The notes under the pieces are model-generated. The model was given only the letters and a program-made list of their open reading frames with translations, had not been told where the DNA came from and ran no database searches. Of a stretch of DNA of 61,496 nucleotides, positions 53,946 to 61,496 are shown piece by piece. Source of the DNA: Chloroflexota bacterium. Lineage in GTDB: Bacteria; Chloroflexota; Dehalococcoidia; GIF9; UBA5629. Within the stretch, counting starts at the first letter, position 1; every line of letters starts with the position of its first letter. The translations under genes were made by a program, and so were the position numbers. The stretch covers positions 1 to 61,496 of the forward strand of contig VGOP01000011.1 of the NCBI GenBank assembly GCA_016875875.1. Reading direction: 5' to 3'.

Positions 53946-54385
53946 ATGAAAGTGCAGAAGTCTATCGAAATAGCAGCACCACCGGAGAAAGTCTGGCCAT
54001 TCTTGGTTGACCCCGAGAAAATCCTGAAGTGGTGTATTACGTTTAGGAAATTCGAGTACACCGGTAAGAAGCGCAGTGAAGTGGGTACAGCTTTCTACGT
54101 TGAGGAAAAGGCCGGTGGCCCGCTTATGAAACTGAATTTTTCGGTACGGAATGGGATGCAAATAAGAAACTTGCCTTCAACATGACGTCGGGAACCTTTG
54201 CGAAAGGTTATGAACAGACGTGGGCGATAGACGCCACTCCACCCGGCAGCAGATTTGCCTTTATGGAGCAAGTTAAATTGCCTTACGGAGTCATCGGTAA
54301 GATTATTGAGCTTTTTGCCCGACGTGGTTAAGAAGCCACTGTCAAGGAAATGCTGGCAAAGCTAAAAAGCTTGGTGGAGACATAG
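53946..54385 (+). pseudogene. SRPBCC-family protein, frameshifted and nonsense-mutated
   Basis: ATG behind AAGGAGG reads MKVQKSIEIAAPPEKVWPFL, the usual start of SRPBCC (START-like lipid or polyketide-binding) proteins. Around 54150 the reading frame shifts; in the next frame TEWDANKKLAFNMTSG and AKGYEQTWAIDATPPG continue the family. An in-frame TAA (about 54328-54330) then separates the last helix EATVKEMLAKLKSLVE. Two lesions make it a pseudogene. Confidence 0.75.
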
Positions 54386-54578
54386 AAGATAACCTCAATC
54401 GATTTACTCAAATTACATCCTCAGCACAAGTACCGTTGTCCGCCTTACGACGCTTTTGCTCCTCACCTCTATAACCTAGAGAAGTAGACGATTAAGCTGA
54501 ACAATAGGGCGTTTCGTGCAATCCACGGTAATCTGACAAGCCAGAAGAATTTCAATAGCCCCGGCGCTATGAGCAGTG

Positions 54579-54607
54579 TTGACAATCGCATAAATAGAGT
54601 CTAGAAT
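54579..54607 (+). promoter_or_regulatory. Consensus promoter of candidate RNA 1
   Basis: TTGACA (54579-54584), 17 bases, TAGAAT (54602-54607). Transcription would start near 54614, about 75 bases before the terminator stem. Confidence 0.75.
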
Positions 54608-54613
54608 CAAAAT

Positions 54614-54733
54614 CAGCCGTAAGGGATAACCTTAGTAGCCTAAATATAGTCGTAGTATTGGTTCGAGGTCTGATGGGATGAATCAAGGGGCACCGGAATT
54701 TGCTGCTTAGCGGTGGTCGCCGGTGCCTTTTTT
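54614..54733 (+). ncRNA. Candidate structured RNA 1 (leader or small RNA) before the cyclase/ATPase gene
   Basis: About 120 nt from a consensus promoter to a strong terminator: GGCACCGG (54689-54696) pairs with CCGGTGCC (54720-54727), followed by TTTTTT. No ORF lies within. It aligns with candidate RNA 2 through GTAGC near the 5' end, AAGGGGCAC 50 bases later (49 in the other), and GCTG-TT-G-GG-GGT-GC inside the terminal hairpin. The downstream gene begins 57 bases after the T-run, so it could be a terminating leader (riboswitch-like) or an independent sRNA. Confidence 0.6.
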
Positions 54734-54789
54734 GTTTAAGTTGAGCGCTGCTGATCGCTCATCACAGCAGTTGACGGATGGTGTGTAAA

Positions 54790-57700
54790 ATGAAATGCCC
54801 GAAGTGCCAGTTTGAAAATCCGGAAGGGGCTAAGTTCTGCAACGGGTGCGGAAATAAACTTGAACTCGCCTGTCCACAATGCGGAAATATGAATCCGCCT
54901 AGCAGCAGATTCTGTAATGAATGCGGCCATGAACTGGCTGTACCCCCAGCACCACCACTCAAAGCCCTATCCTTTGACGAAAAGCTGGACAAGATACAGC
55001 GCTACCTTCCCGGCGACATTACCGAGAAGATACTGGCGCAGAGGGGCAAGATCGAGGGCGAGCGCCGGCAGGTCACGGTCATGTTCTGCGACGTTGAGGG
55101 GTTCACACCGCTTTCGGAGAAGCTTGGGGAGGATAAATTATACTCCCTCATCGACGAACTCTTCGAGATGATGATACACAAGGTCCACGAGTATGGCGGC
55201 ACGGTCAACAAGGGTACTGGCGATGGCATCATGGCGCTGTTCGGGACGCCCATCGCCTTAGAGGATGCGCCACAGCGGGCCATCCGTTCCGCCCTGGCCA
55301 TCCAGCGCGAGATGGCTAAATTCAGCGGCGCGCTACAGAAGGAGACTGCGGCGCCTTCGTTAAGGATGCGCATAGGCATCAACACCGGCCCCGTTGTCGT
55401 CGGCACGCTGGGAAACGACCTCAGGGTGGAGTTCACCGCAGTTGGAGATACGGTGAACCTGGCCTCCAGGATGGAGGGGCTTGCACAGCCGGGCACGGTC
55501 TATGTCACCGAGGGCACCTTCAAACTGGCCGAGGGCTTCTTCCGCTTCGAGGCGCTGGGTGAGAGGCAGGTCAAGGGGAAGGAGCAATTAGTCAAGGCGT
55601 ACCGTGTTATCGCACCCAGCACCAGCAGGACGAGGTTTGATGTCAGCGCCGAGCGTGGCCTGACTCCCTTTGTTGGTCGTCAGAAAGAGCTTGAGCTGTT
55701 GCTGGACGGCCTCGAGCGGGCCAAGGCAGGAAGAGGCCAGGCTTTCTCGATAATGGGCGAGGCCGGCGTGGGCAAATCCCGGCTGCTCTACGAGTTCAGG
55801 AAGGCAATAGGAAGTGAGGACGTGACACTGCTGGAGGGCAGGTGCCTGTCGTACAGCCAGAACGTGGCCTACCACCCGGTCATAGACCTGTTGAAGTCGA
55901 ACTTCGATGTCAGGGAAGGCGGCGAGGACTACAAAATCAGGGACAGGGTACAGCAAGGACTGAAGCAATTGGGAGTAGACGAAGCCTCCACTCTTCCATA
56001 TTTACTGGAGCTGCTGGGTGTCAAGGACAGCGGCATCGATAAGATACCCATGAGCCCGGAGGGCAGGAGGGAGCGAACGATGGATGCGGTAAAGCGAATC
56101 CCCCTGAAAGGTTCGGAGGTACGGCCGCTGGTTCTGGCCATCGAGGATCTACACTGGGCGGACAGAAGCTCCGAGGAGGCTATGAAGGACATGCTGGAGA
56201 GCATACCTGGAGCCAGGATCCTCCTCATATTCACATACCGGCCAGAGTTCGTGCACACCTGGGGCAGCCGGTCTTACCACAGCCAGGTGACCTTAAACCG
56301 GCTGTCCAACCGGGAGAGCCTGGCCATGCTCGCCAATCTCCTAGGCACAGAAGAGATAGAGACACAGCTTCAGGAGTTGGTCTTGGAGAAGACGGAGGGC
56401 GTCCCTTTCTTCATCGAGGAGTTCATAAAGTCGCTCAAAGACCTCAAGATAATCGAGAAAAAGGATAGTATCTACCGTCTACGCAAAGATATTCACGATG
56501 TAACCATACCGGGCACCATTCAGGATGTCATCATGGCCAGAGTGGACTCTCTGCCCGAGCCTGCCAAGGCGGTGCTTCAGAGAGGCTCGGCTATCGAGCG
56601 AGAGTTCGGCTTCGACTTGATAAGCAGGGTGTCAGGCTTATCTCAGCAGGAATTGCTGTCCCACCTGTCGGCGTTGAAGGATGCGGAGCTTATCTACGAG
56701 AGGGGGATATATCCCCGGTCGACCTACATCTTCAGGCATGCCCTGACCCGTGAGGTGGTTTACAACTCGATACTGGCGGCGAGGAAAAAGAAGCTTCACC
56801 TGGACATAGGCGATGCCATCGAGGAGATATATAAAGACAGCCCGGATGAGCATTACGAGGCGCTGGCCGCTCACTATATCACAGGTGAGCAATACGAGAA
56901 GGGTGCTGAGTATTGCCGGCTGGCGGCAAGGAAAGGTGAGAAAGCCGCCTCTCTTAATGATGCCATTGTCTATGGCGAGAAGAGAGTGTCCTGTCTGGAG
57001 AGGCTGCCGCGCAGCAGGGATGTGGAGAAACAGATAATCGATACTAGGGCAACGCTCGGGCTGTATTACGCTCAGATGAACCATTTTGTTAAGGCAAAGG
57101 AGGCGATTGAACCGGTAGTTGAGCTGGCCTTAAAGCGTGATCATAAGAGGCGGCTTGCTCAGATATATACCATAATGGGGGGATATAGCTATGCTATTGA
57201 TGAGGATTTCCCCAAGGCCTTCGAGTATCTGGAGGAGTCGCTAAAGCTAGGCGAAGAGTCAAATGATATGGTTTCCTTAGTCTTGTCGAGTTCTTGGATG
57301 GGAGGCGCTCGTGCTAACAACTGCGATTTTGACCAAGCCCTTACGAATTGGGAAAGAACTTTGGAGTTCAATTTGGCGACAAATAATCTCCCGGGAATGG
57401 CAGCGACAAAAAGTATCATGGCTCGGTGGCTTTATAGTATTCAAGGCAAATGTGACCTGGCTTATGACACCAGCAATGAAGCGTTGCGGCTGGCCGAAGA
57501 GAGCGGTGATACACTGTCAAAGGCACTAGGGCACACCAGTCAAGGTGTCGCATTTTATTTCAAGGGCTTTCTGGATGAGGCCGAGCCACATCTGCTGAAG
57601 GGCAGTGACTTCTGTGACAGGATCAACTTTTTGACGTGGGGCTCTCCTGCAAATCTCCATTTGGGCGAGCTCTACTTTGACAAGGGAGAATATCAAAAAT

Positions 57701-58191
57701 GTCAGGACCTTTGTGGTAAAACAATTTCGCTCATGGAAGGCAGATATGCATCCTCTGTGATTAATTTTTACAGATTAGCTTTAGCCCGGGCCAAAGTGCT
57801 GAACAATGAGAAAGGCGTTGACCTAGAATCGTTATACAAGTATGAGGCTAAGAACAAGTACAGATATCTTGATGGTTGGATAATACGATATATCGCAGAG
57901 ATACTGCTCAATATCGATGATCGGCACATTTCTGAGGCTGAAGAATGGGTTAAGAAAGCAATTGAAGCGGACAAGCGGAACGGCACGATGTGGGACCTGG
58001 GAATGGCTCATTCCCTCTATGCCGTGCTGCTGAAACGAAAAGGCGACCTGCCGGGAGCCAGGGAAAAGCTGAATAAGGCCATAGAAATCTACAAGGAATG
58101 CGGCGCCGACGGCTGGCTGAAAAAGGCACAGGCTGACCTGGCCGCGATTGAAAAGCCGACGCGCAAGCGCTCCCAGCAGACCAAAGGCTAG
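54790..58191 (+). CDS. Zinc-ribbon / class III nucleotide cyclase / AAA ATPase / TPR regulator
   Basis: 1133 residues from ATG 54790 (an in-frame ATG 12 bases earlier is possible; neither has a good ribosome site). Order: double zinc ribbon (CPKCQFENPEGAKFCNGCG; CPQCGNMNPPSSRFCNECG, residues 3-47); cyclase homology domain (MFCDVEGFTPLSEKLG, GTGDGIMALFG, AVGDTVNLASRMEGLA); AAA_16-type ATPase (FVGRQKELELLLDGL, GEAGVGKSRLL, LAIEDLHWADR); then about 500 residues of TPR-like helices. The metal-binding Asp of the cyclase is present (FCDVEG), so cAMP or cGMP synthesis is plausible. It resembles large signalling ATPases (LuxR/MalT-like without a DNA-binding end). Confidence 0.88.
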   Translation: MKCPKCQFENPEGAKFCNGCGNKLELACPQCGNMNPPSSRFCNECGHELAVPPAPPLKALSFDEKLDKIQRYLPGDITEKILAQRGKIEGERRQVTVMFCDVEGFTPLSEKLGEDKLYSLIDELFEMMIHKVHEYGGTVNKGTGDGIMALFGTPIALEDAPQRAIRSALAIQREMAKFSGALQKETAAPSLRMRIGINTGPVVVGTLGNDLRVEFTAVGDTVNLASRMEGLAQPGTVYVTEGTFKLAEGFFRFEALGERQVKGKEQLVKAYRVIAPSTSRTRFDVSAERGLTPFVGRQKELELLLDGLERAKAGRGQAFSIMGEAGVGKSRLLYEFRKAIGSEDVTLLEGRCLSYSQNVAYHPVIDLLKSNFDVREGGEDYKIRDRVQQGLKQLGVDEASTLPYLLELLGVKDSGIDKIPMSPEGRRERTMDAVKRIPLKGSEVRPLVLAIEDLHWADRSSEEAMKDMLESIPGARILLIFTYRPEFVHTWGSRSYHSQVTLNRLSNRESLAMLANLLGTEEIETQLQELVLEKTEGVPFFIEEFIKSLKDLKIIEKKDSIYRLRKDIHDVTIPGTIQDVIMARVDSLPEPAKAVLQRGSAIEREFGFDLISRVSGLSQQELLSHLSALKDAELIYERGIYPRSTYIFRHALTREVVYNSILAARKKKLHLDIGDAIEEIYKDSPDEHYEALAAHYITGEQYEKGAEYCRLAARKGEKAASLNDAIVYGEKRVSCLERLPRSRDVEKQIIDTRATLGLYYAQMNHFVKAKEAIEPVVELALKRDHKRRLAQIYTIMGGYSYAIDEDFPKAFEYLEESLKLGEESNDMVSLVLSSSWMGGARANNCDFDQALTNWERTLEFNLATNNLPGMAATKSIMARWLYSIQGKCDLAYDTSNEALRLAEESGDTLSKALGHTSQGVAFYFKGFLDEAEPHLLKGSDFCDRINFLTWGSPANLHLGELYFDKGEYQKCQDLCGKTISLMEGRYASSVINFYRLALARAKVLNNEKGVDLESLYKYEAKNKYRYLDGWIIRYIAEILLNIDDRHISEAEEWVKKAIEADKRNGTMWDLGMAHSLYAVLLKRKGDLPGAREKLNKAIEIYKECGADGWLKKAQADLAAIEKPTRKRSQQTKG

Positions 58192-58313
58192 AAGCCACCC
58201 CGAAACTCAGCGCTATCGAACCGAAATTCTCAGCAAGCCCACCTATGCAACAATAGTCCTAAATATATCGCCCGTTGCACAAACACTCAAAAGGTTCAAT
58301 GTCTCTTCATCTA

Positions 58314-58655
58314 CTATTTCTTTCCTAATGATGATACAAAACTTATCGAGGTCTCAAATATTTCTGTATCTTTCAGGTAAGTTTCCGGATTCTCTCGGTT
58401 TATTTGAATCCACTCTTTCATTTTTTCTCTCCCCATTGGTTGAAAATGAACTATCCCCTTTTTACCGATAAGCTCATTAGCTACGCCTTCTGGAACTTTT
58501 ACACCTACCCCCTCCTCATAAATACAGGCAAATAGTCTTTTATTGATGTAATAGGCAGGATAGCCAAACATTTTGCCAGAGACCACAATCGGATTCTTTA
58601 GCAAAATCGAGTCAACAGACCTTTTAATTTCAGGATTAAAATTTGCTTTTCTCAT
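58314..58655 (-). CDS. TfoX N-terminal-domain-like protein
   Basis: 113 residues. The TfoX/Sxy fold is suggested by VSGKMFGYPAYYINKRLFACIYEEGVGVKVP and VHFQPMGREKMKEWIQI. In proteobacteria Sxy/TfoX promotes competence gene expression. Single-domain copies elsewhere have no proven role. ATG after AGGATAACG. It is convergent with the cyclase gene. Confidence 0.75.
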   Translation of the reverse strand: MRKANFNPEIKRSVDSILLKNPIVVSGKMFGYPAYYINKRLFACIYEEGVGVKVPEGVANELIGKKGIVHFQPMGREKMKEWIQINRENPETYLKDTEIFETSISFVSSLGKK

Positions 58656-58967
58656 AACATCGTTATCCTTTCTTGAAAAATCAGTTGTATTCTAGAATCA
58701 ATTGTATTGAATTTGATAAGGATTCATTATTTTAAGACATCTGCAGATCCACATCACCTCGTATTGTATCTTATCCTAATGACAGCTGGGAAACTGATCA
58801 GGCACCTCATACGGCCCGATAGCCGCTTGGGTAATTTGCCAACTGCTTCGTTCACCCAAGTGAGAAGGTCCAGGTTTTGAGTAGAGGTAACAAAGTAGCG
58901 ATTTGTTACCATCTCTATTGCCAGTCTCCACTTAAATAACCCACATATTCGGCTGGATTTTCACTAG
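58656..58967. other. Gene-free stretch with two inverted repeats
   Basis: Contains a 7-bp inverted repeat (CTTGGGT/ACCCAAG) near 58828-58862 and the perfect hairpin listed separately. No ORF with a start and ribosome site. Possibly a remnant of mobile DNA; no family recognised. Confidence 0.35.
58886..58910. repeat. Perfect 9-bp inverted repeat, operator- or hairpin-like
   Basis: GGTAACAAA and TTTGTTACC flank a 7-base loop (GTAGCGA). It lies 58 bases before the promoter of candidate RNA 2 and could be a repressor site; no T-run follows. Confidence 0.5.
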
Positions 58968-58996
58968 TTGACAAGATTCCAAGGCAAGCCTATAGT
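58968..58996 (+). promoter_or_regulatory. Consensus promoter of candidate RNA 2
   Basis: TTGACA (58968-58973), 17 bases, TATAGT (58991-58996). Start of transcription near 59003. Confidence 0.75.
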
Positions 58997-59002
58997 TAAC
59001 GT

Positions 59003-59107
59003 GCGCAACATCTGTAGCGCCATAGAAATATACAGATTAGGGTGGGAAGATGAGAGTGAAGCAAGGGCACTAGCATCGCTGTTTGGAGGCGGTTGCGGGT
59101 TTTTTTA
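59003..59107 (+). ncRNA. Candidate structured RNA 2 (leader or small RNA) before the SDR gene
   Basis: About 105 nt, ending in an imperfect hairpin (GCATCGC / GCGGTTGC) and TTTTTTT. It shares with candidate RNA 1 the promoter layout, GTAGC near the 5' end, GATGnGA(T/G)(T/G)GAA(T/G)CAAGGG(G)CAC, and GCTG(C/T)TT(A/G)G(C/A)GG(T/C)GGT(C/T)GC(C/G)GG before the T-run. Most differences in the last block are transitions. The SDR gene starts 95 bases later. No coding potential is seen. Confidence 0.6.
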
Positions 59108-59201
59108 GGGCGAGCGCCGCACGAAAAAGGAGGTGATGCCTGTTGATAGAAGTAAGCATCAACTATACTCTGCATTGTCTTTAAGAAATAAGGAGGAAGC
59201 T

Positions 59202-59981
59202 ATGACTAAGACTGCAGTTATCACGGGGGCTACAAGCGGTATGGGCGCGGCTTATGCGAAAAGGCTTTCTGCTGATGGTTACGATTTGATTCTGGTTGGT
59301 AGAAGGAAGGAGATTATTCAGAGGCTTGCACGTGATTTGGCGGCTCAAAACCACGTTAAGGTGCAGGCAGTAATAGCTGAATTGTCCGATGATGATGATC
59401 TTCAGAAAGTCATTAGCGCCATCAAATCTGTTAACAACGTGGAGGTATTGATCAACAATGCCGGCTATTATATTAGGAGAACTTTTGATGAGATGGATGT
59501 ATCGGACTGTGAAAAAATGGTTAGAGTGCACGAATTGGCTCCCATGAGACTCATATCTACAGTAATCCAAAATATGATCAAGGCTGGAAAGGGAACTATC
59601 ATCAACGTCTCTTCTGCTGCAGCATATTTGCCTCAATACGGGGGATCTATCTACGTTGGAACAAAGGCTTTCCTCATACTGTTTACAGAATCTCTGCATA
59701 TGGAGTTAAGGGATAAAGGCATCAAAGTTCAGGTACTGTGTCCTTCATTTGTGGACACCGATTTCTATCGATTCACAACCGCGGAGATAAAGAATAAGTT
59801 AATTTCAAGGGATCCCAGAAAATGGTCCCCTGAGGCAGTAGTAGATTTTTCCTTGAAGAGCTTAAAAAAGAACCAATCTATATGCATACCCGGATACGGC
59901 TATAAAGCCATGTATGGGCTGATGTCAATATTGCCAAGAAACACGGTTTATAATATATCAAAGAGACTGTTCGAATTTTGA
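59202..59981 (+). CDS. Short-chain dehydrogenase/reductase
   Basis: 259 residues from ATG 59202 behind AAGGAGG (the frame is open 69 bases further up). Classical SDR: cofactor motif TGATSGMG, LVGRR (Arg suggests NADP preference), INNAG, and catalytic INVSSAAAY with YVGTK (YxxxK). The end HMELRDKGIKVQVLCPSFVDTDF is typical of bacterial SDRs acting on hydroxyacyl, steroid or fatty aldehyde substrates. The substrate is unknown. It follows candidate RNA 2. Confidence 0.9.
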   Translation: MTKTAVITGATSGMGAAYAKRLSADGYDLILVGRRKEIIQRLARDLAAQNHVKVQAVIAELSDDDDLQKVISAIKSVNNVEVLINNAGYYIRRTFDEMDVSDCEKMVRVHELAPMRLISTVIQNMIKAGKGTIINVSSAAAYLPQYGGSIYVGTKAFLILFTESLHMELRDKGIKVQVLCPSFVDTDFYRFTTAEIKNKLISRDPRKWSPEAVVDFSLKSLKKNQSICIPGYGYKAMYGLMSILPRNTVYNISKRLFEF

Positions 59982-60056
59982 AGTTGAGACTGCCGGACAA
60001 CGGAATCTAACTCGTGAATTCTGTCTTTTTTCTTTGCACTGTCACAAAAGCCTCCT

Positions 60057-60072
60057 ATGAACGAATAATGCA
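60057..60072 (+). repeat. Sub-terminal inverted repeat, left
   Basis: ATGAACGAATAATGCA; exact inverse of 61350-61365. A small hairpin (TGCAA/TTGCA) lies directly inside it. Confidence 0.8.
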
Positions 60073-60212
60073 AATCCTTTTTGCATACTGAGATTGTCTC
60101 ATATTCTATTCCTGGTTAAGACTTAACTCAGCCTCCTATTCGCGCCACTATTTAAGTGCACACGGTAACGTCAGACCCGGAGCCCCTTAACCTGTTTCAG
60201 GAGCGCAGCCTT
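60073..60212 (-). other. Candidate bridge-RNA region of the IS element
   Basis: The 140 non-coding bases after the transposase stop contain potential hairpins such as TGAGA-CAA-TCTCA and a GC-rich 5' part (GGCTCCGGGTCTG). By position this is where IS1111-type elements encode their guide (bridge) RNA. Structure and loops were not verified. Confidence 0.35.
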
Positions 60213-61292
60213 TTATGAGCTCGCTAAGGCAATTGAAAGGCGGCTCCGGTTTGTATCACATAACTCAGATGGCACATACGATCTACCTTCTTTAAGCACA
60301 TGGTAAACCAGTTTTAGCATCCACCTGGCCATTATCACCTTGGCTACATTTGCCTTCTTAATTTTTCTCAGGGCATTAAGCCGTTGTCTTATTCCTACAT
60401 CAGCGTAAGATGCCGGCACTACAGCCTCGACCAATGCCCACTGCAGCCACCGATTTCCTTCCAGGATCATTTTCCCATGATATGTCTTGCCACCTGATGA
60501 GTGAGTTGAAGGTACCAAGCCGGCATAAGAACATAACTTTGATGGTGATTTGAAGCGATCAATGCCGTCTATCTCAGTGCTGATGAGTACCGCCAGTGTT
60601 TTCCCTATTCCAGGAATAGTGGAAAGTAGCTGGGCATCCTTGTCTTTCTTGTATATCTCCTCAACCATCTGGTTGCTCGCAGATATCTCAAAGCTAAGCT
60701 GCTCAATAAGTCTCATAGACGATTCAAATATCCTCTTATCTTCTTCTACTGGCCATTCCAACGACTTAAGCCATGCCACGCCATTCTCACCCTTTCCTCT
60801 TTTTGAGAACAGATTCTTAGGCTTCGATTCTTCAAGAGACGGTGATAGCAGCCGGTTGTTCACCAGATCGTTTACTTTATTTTTAACCCTGGTCCTCATT
60901 GCTACCATGAACGCTCTGTGCCTGATTACCTTTTGTTTGATGCGGTTGTCGGCTTCTCTTAAATGAGCCTGGGGAATCAAATCAGCCTTTAATAATTGGG
61001 CTAGAGTTCGAGAATCGATAGCATCGGTCTTAATCTTTGCGGAAGCGATAGCCTTTATCTTCAACGGATGAGCCAATATTACCTCATCGACGAGATCCTT
61101 AGCCAACTCATAGGTCCTGGACCAATTCCAGCATGACTCTATCACCATCTTGGTATCACGCCTGCTGCCGATGAAAGACTTAAATTCCTCCTTTTTGTGG
61201 GCTAATTTCTTCGATCTTATTTCTCCTGTATCCGAGTCAATCAATGTGGCGAAGTCGTATTGCTTGTGACAGTCCAGTCCAATGTACTTCAT
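60213..61292 (-). CDS. IS110-family (DEDD) transposase
   Basis: 359 residues, ATG behind AAAAGGAGGTG. RuvC-like DEDD domain: YIGLDCHKQY (first Asp), MVIESCWNWSRTYE (Glu), IKTDAIDSRTLAQLL (last two Asp). The C-terminal Transposase_20 domain has LLSTIPGIGKTLAVLISTEIDG, KLCSYAGLVPSTHSSGGK with the likely catalytic Ser region, and RWLQWALVEA. Intact length suggests an active enzyme. Confidence 0.95.
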   Translation of the reverse strand: MKYIGLDCHKQYDFATLIDSDTGEIRSKKLAHKKEEFKSFIGSRRDTKMVIESCWNWSRTYELAKDLVDEVILAHPLKIKAIASAKIKTDAIDSRTLAQLLKADLIPQAHLREADNRIKQKVIRHRAFMVAMRTRVKNKVNDLVNNRLLSPSLEESKPKNLFSKRGKGENGVAWLKSLEWPVEEDKRIFESSMRLIEQLSFEISASNQMVEEIYKKDKDAQLLSTIPGIGKTLAVLISTEIDGIDRFKSPSKLCSYAGLVPSTHSSGGKTYHGKMILEGNRWLQWALVEAVVPASYADVGIRQRLNALRKIKKANVAKVIMARWMLKLVYHVLKEGRSYVPSELCDTNRSRLSIALASS

Positions 61293-61349
61293 TCAACACC
61301 TCCTTTTGTCTTTGGTTATTCATTAACTGTACACGATACTTTATGGAGG

Positions 61350-61365
61350 TGCATTATTCGTTCAT
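61350..61365 (-). repeat. Sub-terminal inverted repeat, right
   Basis: TGCATTATTCGTTCAT; the exact inverse of 60057-60072. Confidence 0.8.
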
Positions 61366-61388
61366 GTTACCTGTTTTATTATGGGAAG

Positions 61389-61496
61389 TCTCAAAATATC
61401 TTATTTAAAGGTGATTTCCGAAAAAGAATCTGTACTTTTTGCGGTCAAGAAATTCAGCCAGATTGGAGGCAGATGAGTTCTCCGGGGTTAAGAAAA
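61389..61496 (+). other. Possible C-terminal zinc-ribbon ORF cut off by the window edge and the IS
   Basis: An open frame without a start reads SQNILFKGDFRKRICTFCGQEI and continues open to the window end. CTFCGQEI looks like half a zinc ribbon. The IS element lies immediately upstream, so this may be a gene fragment separated by the insertion. Weakly supported. Confidence 0.2.

Larger units (their letters stand above)
60057..61365 (-). mobile_element. IS110-family element, IS1111-like, with sub-terminal inverted repeats
   Basis: A complete element: transposase gene flanked by the exact 16-bp inverted repeat ATGAACGAATAATGCA (60057-60072 and, inverted, 61350-61365). IS110-family elements usually lack terminal repeats. 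The IS1111 branch has sub-terminal repeats of about this size, so the true ends probably lie a few bases outside. About 140 bases of non-coding DNA lie downstream of the transposase stop. In the IS1111 branch the bridge RNA is reported to be encoded on that side. Confidence 0.75.

Overview
The window looks like a contig from an uncultured Dehalococcoidia-type Chloroflexota bacterium. This is inferred from gene order and protein character, not from a database search. The order rpsB-tsf-pyrH-frr-cdsA-dxr-rseP-ispG-proS, the block thrS-infC-rpmI-rplT-pheS-pheT, a very short EF-Ts, the MEP isoprenoid pathway and repeated acyl-CoA enzymes all fit that group.

Layout. 0-4.2 kb: the end of an IS3 element that has destroyed an agmatinase gene, a GreA carrying an extra N-terminal recombinase-like domain, and two acyl-CoA dehydrogenases. 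4.3-13.4 kb: translation, phospholipid and isoprenoid operon, tightly packed with ATGA-type overlaps and driven by a good extended -10 promoter. 13.4-16.2 kb: small membrane proteins and a secreted IPT/TIG protein on the minus strand. 16.3-22.9 kb: the thrS to pheT operon behind a promoter and an attenuator-like leader; infC appears to begin at AUA. 23-29 kb: an NDP-forming acyl-CoA synthetase subunit, then an accessory block with a PD-(D/E)XK-like coiled-coil protein, a 40-residue basic protein, a Z1-type ATPase split over two overlapping frames, and a small partner protein, ending at tRNA-Val. 29.4-42.1 kb: core genes (glnA, lepB, pyrE, plsY), tRNA-Phe, -Leu and -Gln, a 3-hydroxyacyl-CoA dehydrogenase/carboxyltransferase pair and a large penicillin-acylase-family enzyme.

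42.3-53.7 kb is a mosaic accessory region. It has a tRNA-Gly 5' half and a tRNA-Lys 3' half, both broken at the anticodon loop, secreted lipoproteins (one with an in-frame TGA), about 0.9 kb of gene-free C-rich DNA, five tiny Cys-rich proteins, and a defence cluster. The cluster holds a nuclease-methylase fusion, a two-TRD specificity subunit, a HEPN-like protein and an AbiJ-like protein. 53.8-61.5 kb carries a decayed SRPBCC gene, a 1133-residue cyclase/ATPase/TPR regulator, a TfoX-like protein, an SDR and an IS110/IS1111-type element with sub-terminal inverted repeats.

The most interesting unexplained signal is a pair of alignable, roughly 105-120-nt candidate RNAs (about 54614-54733 and 59003-59107). 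Each has a TTGACA-17-TA(T/G)A(A/G)T promoter, a shared core and a terminal hairpin with a T-run, and each lies just upstream of an otherwise unrelated gene. They look like a new leader-RNA or small-RNA family.
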